DNA of 64,000 nt from Paraperibacillus marinus (GTDB taxonomy: Bacteria; Bacillota; Bacilli; Bacillales; DSM-1321): NCBI RefSeq assembly GCF_046237605.1, contig NZ_CP143542.1, forward strand, positions 434,001-498,000, written 5' to 3'. The notes under the pieces are model-generated. The model was not told the origin of the DNA, searched no databases, and saw only the letters and a program-made list of their open reading frames with translations. Below, in pieces: positions 48,674 through 56,499 of the stretch. Every line of letters begins with the position of its first letter. Position 1 is the stretch's first letter. The translations under genes were made by a program, and so were the position numbers.

Positions 48674-48706
48674 TTGGGAAATAGGGGACTGTCCCCTATT
48701 TCCCAA
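48674..48706. repeat. GGGAAAT palindrome, near-perfect member
   Basis: A 33-base palindrome with only the central base unpaired: TTGGGAAATAGGGGAC followed by T and GTCCCCTATTTCCCAA. The best-preserved member of the dispersed family; it lies downstream of yvbH with no other terminator nearby. Confidence 0.88.
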
Positions 48707-48816
48707 AAAGATTTTGATACTCTCTATGTTTAATTTCCAAGCAAGTTGGGAATATAGTGTTATATTAGTAAACTGTTAAATAGGACAACTAAGATATAAC
48801 AGGCGGAGGGAACGGG

Positions 48817-48882
48817 ATGAGCAAGAAAGTGACAGCTTTTTTTAGTTTGCTTACTGCAGTGGCCATGTATATAACCTATTAA
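48817..48882 (+). CDS. Very small peptide (21 aa)
   Basis: Reads MSKKVTAFFSLLTAVAMYIT plus Tyr: basic start, then one hydrophobic stretch. GGAGGG six bases before the ATG and a terminator 20 bases after the stop argue for expression. No family recognised; it could be a membrane peptide or toxin-like. Confidence 0.55.
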   Translation: MSKKVTAFFSLLTAVAMYITY

Positions 48883-48901
48883 TATTCATTATAATCGTTC
48901 A

Positions 48902-48932
48902 GCCGCCTTTTAAAGGCGGCTTTTGTATTTTT
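48902..48932 (+). terminator. Terminator after the 21-aa gene
   Basis: AGCCGCCTTT / AAAGGCGGCT stem followed by TTTGTATTTTT. Confidence 0.85.
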
Positions 48933-49168
48933 ATAGGGAAGGCGGGAGGAATTTTCCTGGGGGTTCTTGAATTATTTAGAAACGGGGATCCGGTCATGAA
49001 CTGAAATTGAGCGGCTGCTCGGTGAGATATTCTGTTTATTATATGAATACATATTTGAAGGTACACGGAATCAGCGAAGTCTGATTCAAATATTTTTTAC
49101 ATATCAGCACTCAACTCCATGCATTCACTGACAGAGCACATCCACCACACCAAAGGAGGACTTCCCTG
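48933..49168. other. Spacer with no recognised feature
   Basis: Between the 21-aa peptide terminator and the DMT exporter. AT-rich, no frame with a ribosome site, no clear hairpin; AAAGGAGG before 49169 belongs to the exporter. Confidence 0.6.
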
Positions 49169-50140
49169 ATGAAACCTATTATCCTCGGAATTTTAGCCGC
49201 TTTTTTCTTTGCGGCCACCTTCATCCTGAACCGCTCGATGGAGCTGGCGGGGGGAAGCTGGCTGTGGAGTGCCTCGCTGCGTTATTTTTTTATGCTTCCC
49301 TTTCTGCTTTCGATTGTGGCCGGCCAGAAGAAGCTGCGCCCGCTGTTTAGCATGATGCGGCAGAGGCCGGGTGCCTGGCTGCTCTGGAGTACTGTCGGCT
49401 TTGGGCTGTTTTATGCGCCGCTATGCCTGGCGGCCGCCTTCTCGCCAGGCTGGCTGATTGCGGGAACATGGCAGATTACAATCATCTCCGGGTCGCTCCT
49501 CGTCCCGCTTTTTAAAGAGAGCATCCAGACGCCGGACGGCCCCGTTCAGGTGAGAGGGCGGATCCCGGTCACGGGGCTGCTGCTTTCCTTGATTATCGTC
49601 GCCGGCATCGTACTAATGCAGTTTGAAAATGGCGGCGGGTTGACCGCGGGAGTTCTGGCAGGGATCATACCGGTCCTGATTGCGTCCTTTGCCTATCCGC
49701 TCGGCAACCGGAAGATGATGGAGGTTTGCGGCGGCAGTTTGAATACCTTTCAGCGCGTGCTGGGAATGACACTCGCAAGCCTGCCGTTCTGGGTAGTACT
49801 TGCTTCCATCGCCCTGATCAAAGACGGACCGCCGCAGGGCTCACAGGTATTCCAGTCCTTTCTCGTCGCCCTGCTGTCCGGAGTCGCGGCAACCGTCCTC
49901 TTTTTTCAGGCAACAGACCTGGTGCGGAATGATATGGAAAAAATGGCTTCGGTGGAAGCGACTCAATCGGTGTCTGTTCTGTTTGCCCTGCTTGGGGAAA
50001 TCCTGATTCTTGGCGCGCATATTCCCTCGATGCTCGGATTATGCGGAGTGCTGCTTGTTATGCTCGGGATGATCCTGCACAGTCTCCATTCACGGAGGAG
50101 AAGCGAAAGCCCGCCGCGACAGATTGCCAAAAGAGCATAA
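49169..50140 (+). CDS. DMT-superfamily transporter (putative multidrug resistance efflux type)
   Basis: A 323-aa membrane protein with ten hydrophobic segments, opening MKPIILGILAAFFFAATFILNRSMELAGGSWLWSASLRYFFMLP, typical of the EmrE-like putative multidrug efflux family (larger than true EmrE). GTWQITIISGSLLVPLF and QATDLVRNDMEKMASVEATQS are further family segments. The substrate is unknown. AAAGGAGG lies nine bases before the ATG. The ylaI-type gene follows within 25 bases. Confidence 0.87.
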   Translation: MKPIILGILAAFFFAATFILNRSMELAGGSWLWSASLRYFFMLPFLLSIVAGQKKLRPLFSMMRQRPGAWLLWSTVGFGLFYAPLCLAAAFSPGWLIAGTWQITIISGSLLVPLFKESIQTPDGPVQVRGRIPVTGLLLSLIIVAGIVLMQFENGGGLTAGVLAGIIPVLIASFAYPLGNRKMMEVCGGSLNTFQRVLGMTLASLPFWVVLASIALIKDGPPQGSQVFQSFLVALLSGVAATVLFFQATDLVRNDMEKMASVEATQSVSVLFALLGEILILGAHIPSMLGLCGVLLVMLGMILHSLHSRRRSESPPRQIAKRA

Positions 50141-50162
50141 TATGAACGAAAAGGGGTGTATC

Positions 50163-50360
50163 ATGATGCAAAAAAAATGTATGAATTGCCGCAGGGAGTA
50201 TGAAATTCCTTCTACTGATTCACAGTACAAAAAGTTTGCGCAAAATCCGGGAGCCCTCTATATATGCAAAAATTGCAGCCGCTCGATGCAGCAGGATGCA
50301 CAGAGTTTTACAGGGCTGAATCCGGATATGCTGGATCAGCATGACAAACACTTACGGTAA
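50163..50360 (+). CDS. ylaI: YlaI-like zinc-ribbon protein (DUF2197)
   Basis: A 65-aa protein with two Cys pairs, KKCMNCRREYEIP and YICKNCSRSM, that would bind one zinc. Length and layout match Bacillus YlaI, of unknown function. The ATG at 50163 follows AAGGGGTG; an ATG at 50142 adds seven residues. It sits between the DMT exporter and the Dph6-like gene, probably in one unit. Confidence 0.85.
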   Translation: MMQKKCMNCRREYEIPSTDSQYKKFAQNPGALYICKNCSRSMQQDAQSFTGLNPDMLDQHDKHLR

Positions 50361-50385
50361 CCCGTTTAACTAAGGGGATGAATTC

Positions 50386-51075
50386 ATGAAGAAAAGGGTT
50401 GTGGTCTCATTCAGCGGCGGGAAGGACTCGATGCTTGCGCTCCATCGGGTGCAGCGATCCGGCATGTGGGAAATAGACTCGCTGCTGGTGACACTTACAG
50501 AGAGGGAGAAACGGATCAGCGCCCATGGTGTTCGGCATGAGATGCTCTCTCTTCAGGCAGAATCGCTCAAGATTCCGCTGCGCGAGGTATGGATGCCGGA
50601 AGCTCCCACCAATGACGAATACAATGCCCGCATGCAGGAAGCCCTTGCCGCCGCGAAGCGAGATGGAGCCGAATATGTGATGTTCGGTGATATTTTCCTA
50701 GAGGATCTCAGGGTATACAGGGAAAAGATGATTGAGCCAACGGGATTGAAGCCGGTCTTTCCCCTCTGGAATTGCGATACGGGAGAGCTTCTTCAGGAGT
50801 TCCTGGCCGAAGGCTTTAAGACTGTCCTGATTTCTGTGGACACCGGGCGGCTTAATCCTACATTCGGCGGGCGGGTGATTGATAAAGAGTTCCTCGAGGA
50901 CTATCCAGGGGAGCATGATCTTTGCGGAGAATACGGCGAGTACCATACCTTTGTATTTGACGGTCCCAACTTTTCCTTTCCCATCCGCTACAGGCTTGGG
51001 GATACGAGGATGGCTCCCGATATGGTGACGAAGAACGACAGGTATCTGTTTGTGGATCTCCTGCCGGAAAAATAA
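50386..51075 (+). CDS. Dph6-like ATP-pyrophosphatase (diphthine-ammonia ligase family)
   Basis: A 229-aa N-type ATP pyrophosphatase. The PP-loop SFSGGKDSMLALHR lies at residues 8-21, and EYVMFGDIFLEDLRVYREKM and GEYGEYHTFVFDGPNF are characteristic of the family. Diphthamide itself is not made in bacteria, so the bacterial substrate is unknown; an amidation of some metabolite or RNA base is possible. AAGGGGATGA precedes the ATG. Converges on a small minus-strand gene. Confidence 0.88.
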   Translation: MKKRVVVSFSGGKDSMLALHRVQRSGMWEIDSLLVTLTEREKRISAHGVRHEMLSLQAESLKIPLREVWMPEAPTNDEYNARMQEALAAAKRDGAEYVMFGDIFLEDLRVYREKMIEPTGLKPVFPLWNCDTGELLQEFLAEGFKTVLISVDTGRLNPTFGGRVIDKEFLEDYPGEHDLCGEYGEYHTFVFDGPNFSFPIRYRLGDTRMAPDMVTKNDRYLFVDLLPEK

Positions 51076-51107
51076 TAGGGGGCCCAGGCAGTGAATGCCT
51101 GAGCCCC
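51074..51107. terminator. Bidirectional terminator
   Basis: GGGGCCCAGGCA / TGCCTGAGCCCC stem between converging genes; the minus strand has TATTATTTTT after it. Confidence 0.8.
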
Positions 51108-51114
51108 TGAATAT

Positions 51115-51279
51115 TTAAGCCAAAACCAAATCCGTCACTTTTGAATGAAGTTCCATAAGCTCAGTGTCATCCATTGAAAGAAGTTCATTTTCTCGGATTT
51201 TTATATCCGCTTTCAGAACTTCCTGCTCCGTCCGGTAGCGTTCGATTTCAGATAGATAATATGTTTTTAATACTAGCAT
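51115..51279 (-). CDS. Small coiled-coil protein of unknown function (54 aa)
   Basis: Reads MLVLKTYYLSEIERYRTEQE, continues with a charged heptad-like region (VLKADIKIRENELLSMDD) and ends SKVTDLVLA. Likely one alpha-helical hairpin. AAGGG precedes the ATG on the minus strand and a terminator follows. The size recalls Spo0E-like phosphatases but the SQELD motif is missing, so that name is not given. Confidence 0.55.
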   Translation of the reverse strand: MLVLKTYYLSEIERYRTEQEVLKADIKIRENELLSMDDTELMELHSKVTDLVLA

Positions 51280-51424
51280 TTCTTATCCCTTCTTCCTTTC
51301 TAAACTTACTATGACTAATATCGACATATTTCCCAAATATTTAACAAAAAATTGGTTTAAACTACATTATAAACGGGTAAATAGATTTTTTAAAGTAAAA
51401 CATTAGGATATTTTTATCAGAAAG

Positions 51425-51453
51425 TTGCTTACCCTCTGAGAGAGGTTTAATAT
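51425..51453 (+). promoter_or_regulatory. Candidate SigA promoter of dgkB
   Basis: TTGCTT (51425-51430), 17 bases, TAATAT (51448-51453), about 60 bases before the gene. Confidence 0.55.
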
Positions 51454-51515
51454 ATTAGGTGGTAATCTTAGTAGAGATAACAGACATATGAATTATGAAA
51501 ATAGGATGGATGGAA

Positions 51516-52430
51516 ATGAAAAGAGCAAGAATTATCTACAATCCAACTTCTGGACGCGAGCTGTTCAAAAAGCATCTGCCCGAGGTACTGGTTAAACTTG
51601 AGAGAGCCGGGTATGAAGCGTCATGCCACGCTACCACAGGGGAAGGAGACGCCACCCAGGCGGCGAAGCTTGCGATCGAACGCAAATATGATGTTGTCAT
51701 TGCAGCGGGCGGGGACGGAACGATCAATGAGGTCATCAATGGCCTGGCCGATGCTCCGGAACGTCCGAAGGTAGGGATTATCCCGGTCGGCACGACGAAC
51801 GACTTTGCCCGCGCTTTAAGGATTCCGAGGAATGTCGAGGCAGCGGCCGATATCATTGCCGAAGGCCAGACCCTGCCGATTGATATCGGGAAAATGAACG
51901 ACCGCTATTTCATCAATATAGCCGGCGGCGGCCGCCTGACCGAGCTTACATATGAGGTCCCAAGCAAGCTGAAGACGATGCTCGGCCAGCTCGCCTACTA
52001 CTTGAAGGGAATGGAGATGCTTCCTTCCATCAAGGCGACGGATGTATCCATCGAGTATGATGGCAAGCTGTTTGAGGGTGAAATCATGCTCTTCCTTGCA
52101 GCGAATACAAATTCCGTAGGCGGCTTCGAGCGCTTAGCGCCTGATGCGTCCCTGAATGACGGGATGTTCACACTCCTGATCCTGAAGAAGACCAATCTCG
52201 CCGACTTTATCCGCATCGCAACGCTTGCGATCCGCGGCGAGCACCTGACAGACCCTCATATCATCTATGTAAAAGCGAACCGGATCAAGGTCCAGGCTAA
52301 GGAAAGAATGCAGCTGAACCTTGACGGAGAATACGGAGGGGATGCACCTGCAGAATTCGTGAACCTCTACCGCCATTTCGATTTCTTCGTGCCGAAGGTT
52401 ATGCTTCCTGCACAGGACATCCTTAAGTAA
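51516..52430 (+). CDS. dgkB: Diacylglycerol kinase
   Basis: A 304-aa cytosolic lipid kinase that phosphorylates diacylglycerol so it can re-enter phospholipid synthesis. VIAAGGDGTINEVINGLA is the nucleotide-binding GGDGT motif, RIIYNPTSG the N-terminal start and LNLDGEYGGDAPAEFVNLYRHFDFFVP the conserved C-terminal part. Length is that of Bacillus DgkB (303). ATG 51516 follows AGGATGG. In relatives it sits right after gatB; here the two are about 48 kb apart. Confidence 0.93.
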   Translation: MKRARIIYNPTSGRELFKKHLPEVLVKLERAGYEASCHATTGEGDATQAAKLAIERKYDVVIAAGGDGTINEVINGLADAPERPKVGIIPVGTTNDFARALRIPRNVEAAADIIAEGQTLPIDIGKMNDRYFINIAGGGRLTELTYEVPSKLKTMLGQLAYYLKGMEMLPSIKATDVSIEYDGKLFEGEIMLFLAANTNSVGGFERLAPDASLNDGMFTLLILKKTNLADFIRIATLAIRGEHLTDPHIIYVKANRIKVQAKERMQLNLDGEYGGDAPAEFVNLYRHFDFFVPKVMLPAQDILK

Positions 52431-52456
52431 AACCGCCAAATGGCGGTTTTTTGCTG
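52431..52456 (+). terminator. Terminator of dgkB
   Basis: AAACCGCCA / TGGCGGTTT stem and six T residues. Confidence 0.9.
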
Positions 52457-52535
52457 TTTTAGGAGTGAAGAAAACGCGGTCCGGGTAAAGGCTTTATAAC
52501 AAAGTCCGCACTCCGCCTAAAAGGAGAAGATGTTC

Positions 52536-53297
52536 ATGATACAGGGATGGGTGAGAAACGGGGATATCAAGATCCATTATTTTGATAACTCCGGTAAGGA
52601 AGAAAGCTATACACCGCTCGTCATTATACCGGGGCTGACTGAGTCCGCGGAGGATTATGAGGATGTGCTCCTCCGCCTCCAGCCGCGCCGCGCGGTCGTC
52701 ATTTCGCTCAGGGGCAGGGGACGGAGCGATGCCCCCGAGACCGGCTACAGCCTTGAGGATCATATCCGTGACATTGAATCGGTCATCGACCAGATCACGC
52801 TGGATGAATTCGCCATGTTCGGCTTTTCGCGAGGGGTCTCTTATACTCTCGCCTACGCTCTAAAGCATAAGGAAAAGGTGAAGGGCCTGATACTCGGGGA
52901 TTATCCGGCTGTCCACGAGAGCATCCAGGAGGGCTGGGCTGATATGATTGCCGCCCTGCCGGAATGGAGGGGAAAGCCCATTCTGCAGCGTCTCTCCCTT
53001 GACACCCTGCGCCGCATTGAGGAGGAATCTGGTGAAGCCTCCCCGATGGGCAATCTGGGGGACTTCACCTGCCCGGTACTGATTATCCGCGGCGGCAGGG
53101 AAGGAGCCCTGATGTCAGATGAGGATGTTGAAAGCTATCTGAGCGAAGTTCCCAATGCAAGGTTTACGGAAATGGATACAAGCGGGGAAAATTTATTCCC
53201 GGACAACGAAGAATTCGTCCAGACACTTCAGGAGTTTTTTGAATCAGCCGGCAGCTGCGGCGATGACCCCGGTAAAAGGGAGGAAATCGGGTCATAA
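52536..53297 (+). CDS. Alpha/beta-fold hydrolase
   Basis: A 253-aa hydrolase. The nucleophile elbow reads FGFSRGVS (Ser), the oxyanion region IPGLTESAEDY, and CPVLIIRGGREGALMSDEDV carries the probable catalytic acid. The usual C-terminal His is not clear: the end reads MDTSGENLFPDNEEF, where families normally have GH, so activity is uncertain or another His serves. AAGGAG lies nine bases before the ATG at 52536; an ATG at 52530 is too close. Substrate unknown. Confidence 0.83.
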   Translation: MIQGWVRNGDIKIHYFDNSGKEESYTPLVIIPGLTESAEDYEDVLLRLQPRRAVVISLRGRGRSDAPETGYSLEDHIRDIESVIDQITLDEFAMFGFSRGVSYTLAYALKHKEKVKGLILGDYPAVHESIQEGWADMIAALPEWRGKPILQRLSLDTLRRIEEESGEASPMGNLGDFTCPVLIIRGGREGALMSDEDVESYLSEVPNARFTEMDTSGENLFPDNEEFVQTLQEFFESAGSCGDDPGKREEIGS

Positions 53298-53332
53298 TGG
53301 GAGTATGATCAAAATGTTGGACGGGGGATATT

Positions 53333-54646
53333 ATGCTGCGTAAAAAAGCTGAAGCAAAAATCAAGACAAATTTTTGGGTCGTGCCTGCCCTGTACGGAGC
53401 AGGCGCTTTCGTGCTTGCAGTCTTGAGCGTGCTCCTTGAACAGGTGCTGTCCGACTATGAAGGGGTTAAAGGAATGATTCCATCCTTCCTTTTCGTGGAC
53501 AAGGAGCTGGCCCAGACGATATTGAGCGCCACTTCAACATCCCTGCTCACCATGACGACCATTACCTTTTCCTCGGTCCTTGTTGTGCTGACCACGTTCC
53601 TTGCACAGTTCTCGCCGCGCACCCTGCAGAACTTCATCAACGACTCGAAAACACAGCTTGTGCTCGGAACATTCATCGGCGGCTATATCTACTCACTGCT
53701 TCTGCTCAGCCAGATTAAAGGCCGTGATGTGGAAAATACCTTCATCCTGCCGGCGCTGGCTATCATTGTGGCGTTTATCTGTCTCGCCATGTTTGTATTC
53801 CTGATTCATCATGTGACCGATTGGATCAAGGTGGGGAACGTTGTCTCAAGCATCACGGCCGAGACACTCGCTTCTATTAAAAAGCAAAACCAAGAGCAGC
53901 ATCCAGGCAGGGAGTCCGCTGAAGAAGCCAAAGAACTTAAGGCAGAAGAGGCTTTGGGCATCAAAAGCAGCAAGCGGGGCTATATTGAATATGCCGACAT
54001 CGAGGCGATGGTCCGTTTGGCATCAGAGCAGGATATCGTTGTGCGTTTTGAAAAAAACCTCGGGAATTATGTGGATGTCGATACCCCGCTCTTGAAGGTA
54101 TGGAACAGCCGGGAAAACTTCGATGAATCCAGGCTTCTTAATCTTATGATTATCTCATCAAGGCAGGAAGTGATTCAGGGTGTTGAATTTGGCATCCAAA
54201 AGCTGGTGGAAGTGGCGCTGAGAGGCATTGCTCCAGGGAAAAATGATCCTGAGACCGCCATCAACTGCATCGAGCATCTGTCCCAGATCCTCATCAAGAT
54301 CGGCAAAAACTATGAACCGAATCCTTATTACTGCGATGGTGAGAGGAAGGTGCGGGTGATTATTGAAAAGCCCGGCTTCACCGATTTTCTTTATGATTGT
54401 TTCTATCAGATCAGGCATTATGGCAAGGCGGACGTCTCTGTCATGGCAAGCATCATTGAAGCCCTGACCCTCGTTGCCGAGACCAATCCGGAGAACATTA
54501 AGCAGTCGGTATGGGATTTCTCCGAATACATAGTGGAAGGAATTCAGCAGCAGGAATGGCTCCAGTTGGATAGGAGCTATTTGAATAAACAGCTGTCACG
54601 CCTGGCATCAGCCTGCGGCAGGCCGGCCGCGGAGATTGCGATATAA
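53333..54646 (+). CDS. DUF2254 membrane protein
   Basis: A 437-aa protein with four hydrophobic segments in the first 160 residues (around 18-40, 62-85, 103-122 and 138-160) and a large cytosolic part. TSTSLLTMTTITFSSVLVVLTTFLAQFSPRTLQNFINDSKTQLVLGTFIGGYIYSLLLL is the DUF2254 signature. Function unknown. ACGGGGGAT precedes the ATG. It may be co-transcribed with the hydrolase 35 bases upstream. Confidence 0.88.
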   Translation: MLRKKAEAKIKTNFWVVPALYGAGAFVLAVLSVLLEQVLSDYEGVKGMIPSFLFVDKELAQTILSATSTSLLTMTTITFSSVLVVLTTFLAQFSPRTLQNFINDSKTQLVLGTFIGGYIYSLLLLSQIKGRDVENTFILPALAIIVAFICLAMFVFLIHHVTDWIKVGNVVSSITAETLASIKKQNQEQHPGRESAEEAKELKAEEALGIKSSKRGYIEYADIEAMVRLASEQDIVVRFEKNLGNYVDVDTPLLKVWNSRENFDESRLLNLMIISSRQEVIQGVEFGIQKLVEVALRGIAPGKNDPETAINCIEHLSQILIKIGKNYEPNPYYCDGERKVRVIIEKPGFTDFLYDCFYQIRHYGKADVSVMASIIEALTLVAETNPENIKQSVWDFSEYIVEGIQQQEWLQLDRSYLNKQLSRLASACGRPAAEIAI

Positions 54647-54647
54647 A

Positions 54648-54680
54648 AGAAAGCCACCCGCTTGTGGGTGGCTTTCTCGT
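54648..54680. terminator. Bidirectional terminator, DUF2254/yugN
   Basis: GAAAGCCACCC / GGGTGGCTTTC stem between converging genes. Confidence 0.88.
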
Positions 54681-54682
54681 CT

Positions 54683-55102
54683 TTATACGCTGTGCTGTCC
54701 CTCGAGGGCCTCTTCTACCTTCTGTATGATGGCCATCGCCTCATCCTTAAACTCCTCCGGAAACGGTGCATCCTTGTCATCAGGCGACTTGAATTGATTC
54801 AGCGAACCGGTTGCCGCTCCGATAGTCCCTTCATCATCCACCTCAGTCTTGAACTGATGATCAAGAAGGAAAGGAGTCCCAATCATTACCGTGGCCTGGT
54901 CATTCTCCAGAGAATCGCCCATGGATTGGAGCGGAATCCGGATATACTGCTGATCTCCATGCTGATCGCCCATCATATAATCCAGGTGTGCATGATCATA
55001 TTCCCAGCCGCCGCCAACCACAAACCCGATCGGCTCAAGCGCTTTCTTTACCGTACTGAGCGGAAGCTGCTTCCCATCAATCGCAGATTCAATCTTTATC
55101 AT
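54683..55102 (-). CDS. yugN: YugN-like protein
   Basis: A 139-aa cytosolic protein matching the YugN-like family (FVVGGGWEYDHAHLDYMMGDQHGDQQYIRIPLQS is the conserved block). Function unknown; restricted to bacilli. Acidic, no membrane segment. ATG at 55102 with GGGGCATGGGAT upstream on the minus strand. Monocistronic, converging on the DUF2254 gene. Confidence 0.88.
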   Translation of the reverse strand: MIKIESAIDGKQLPLSTVKKALEPIGFVVGGGWEYDHAHLDYMMGDQHGDQQYIRIPLQSMGDSLENDQATVMIGTPFLLDHQFKTEVDDEGTIGAATGSLNQFKSPDDKDAPFPEEFKDEAMAIIQKVEEALEGQHSV

Positions 55103-55377
55103 ATCCCATGCCCCATTTCCTCATTAATTTAGACAGTCATCTTAAGGAATACTTTCCACCGCCGGGATTGTTTCAAACATTTGGAAGGGGGATGTCTTTC
55201 GCTGGAACTGGGGCCAGATTACTAGATCCTGCCGCAGGCAATTCTTTATGCGGATGAGAGAGTTTTGATCCTCCCTAATAACAAAAATCACATAAAAGAT
55301 GACCAAATCTTCAACTTTTGATCACTTTTTAAAGAAACACCTGCTGACAGCAGCTTGACATCCCCCTCAGTGAGCCA
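55103..55377. other. Spacer before the 21-nt array; nothing recognised
   Basis: Promoter region of yugN at the left, then 200 bases without a frame that has a ribosome site. A small CTGCTG/CAGCAG inverted repeat is the only structure. Confidence 0.6.
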
Positions 55378-55515
55378 TTACTAGCCGAAGTGAACGGCTT
55401 ACTCGCCGAACTCAGGACTTTACTATCCGAAATAAAAATTTACTAGCGGGAACAGGGATTTTACTATCCGACACGGGTACTTTACTCGCCAAAACAGCCG
55501 TTTTACTAGCCGGAG
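55378..55515. repeat. 21-nt tandem repeat array, seven copies
   Basis: Units of 20-21 bases begin TTACTAGCCGAA or TTACTATCCGAA and end in a variable GGNNT. Copies start at about 55378, 55399, 55420, 55440, 55461, 55482 and 55503. The TTACT(A/C)(G/T)CC part is kept while the remainder varies. It lies downstream of the permease genes and upstream of yugN, that is between the 3' end of one minus-strand gene and the 5' end of another. Confidence 0.85.
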
Positions 55516-55590
55516 GGCATTTCCACCACAAGCATGAGGCAAGGGCGAGAATATCCTTCAGTGGTGCTGAATGCTGCCATGGGATGGATC

Positions 55591-56499
55591 CTACACCGCC
55601 TTCCGCCTCATGCTTCCATCCTCCAGTCCCTTCACAGCCAGATTTACAATCAGAATCAATAGCGAGTAGGCGAGCACCGGAAAGAATACGATGAGCGGTT
55701 CGACCATGAGGTCACGGTAGCGCGAGCCGATGAGTCCGGCCCATTCAGAGGTGGTACTGTAGTAGAGATTGAATTGATCATGAGCCTGGCCGGAGTGGAT
55801 GATGGTTCCGCCTATGAAAATATTGAAAATGGCCAGATGGAGCATGAGTGTGAGCACCTGGACGAGCTGGCGGCCGCCGAGAATCACAAGCCTTGGGAGC
55901 AGATGCGGCAAGAGATGCGTCCTGGCGATATGCAGCGGCGACCCGCCGAGGACCCGGGCACTGTCCATGAAATCAAGGGTGTAGATGTGATCGGCGGTTT
56001 CCGCGACCATCTTGGACAGGGAAGGGATGCCGACGGTGACGACGATGGCAAACTGAAGCAGCAGATTCTCTAGGAAGCTGAGCGGCGGGGCCGTCCTCAG
56101 CTCATACAGGATAAAGGGTGACAGCCAGAGTATGGCTAGCAGTGACTGCGGCATGAAGGCGAACGCCTGCAGAAATCCCGCTGCAACTGGGGCAGAGAGT
56201 TTTTTCCGCAAGCAAAGCCCCAATAGAACAGCCGCGGCTATCCTTGCCAGCGCAGCCAGCATGGCAAACAGGATCGTATACTTCGCCCCTTTAATCAGGG
56301 AATAAAACAGATCCCGGCCATCCCGGTCTGTCCCAAGCCAGTTATCGGCAGAAGGCGGGTAAGGAGGCATCGCCACCGCCCGGCCGTTCTCATATTGAAA
56401 GGGGACAATCTCAGGTTCTGCGGCCAGCAGGGGATAGATAAAGCTGACTCCCAGCAATAGCAGCAGAACCAAGATTCCGAGCATCCATCTCTTTTCCAT
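55591..56499 (-). CDS. ABC transporter permease, DppC/OppC-like
   Basis: A 302-aa membrane protein with six hydrophobic segments and the peptide-permease C-type layout: NWLGTDRDGRDLFYSLIKGAKYTILFAMLAALARI (about 70-104) and MDSARVLGGSPLHIARTHLLPHLLPRLV, a variant of the EAA loop. The ATG at 56499 overlaps the preceding stop (TGATG) and has AAGGAG eight bases upstream. Neither binding protein nor ATPase is present in the unit, so partners must come from elsewhere or the pair has another role. Confidence 0.85.
   Translation of the reverse strand: MEKRWMLGILVLLLLLGVSFIYPLLAAEPEIVPFQYENGRAVAMPPYPPSADNWLGTDRDGRDLFYSLIKGAKYTILFAMLAALARIAAAVLLGLCLRKKLSAPVAAGFLQAFAFMPQSLLAILWLSPFILYELRTAPPLSFLENLLLQFAIVVTVGIPSLSKMVAETADHIYTLDFMDSARVLGGSPLHIARTHLLPHLLPRLVILGGRQLVQVLTLMLHLAIFNIFIGGTIIHSGQAHDQFNLYYSTTSEWAGLIGSRYRDLMVEPLIVFFPVLAYSLLILIVNLAVKGLEDGSMRRKAV

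Noticed and set aside
51115..51279. Spo0E-like phosphatase
   Set aside because: Size fits, but the SQELD signature is absent; kept as an unknown small protein.
53601..54095. Plus-strand frames inside the DUF2254 gene
   Set aside because: Out-of-frame shadows of a gene with clear family motifs.
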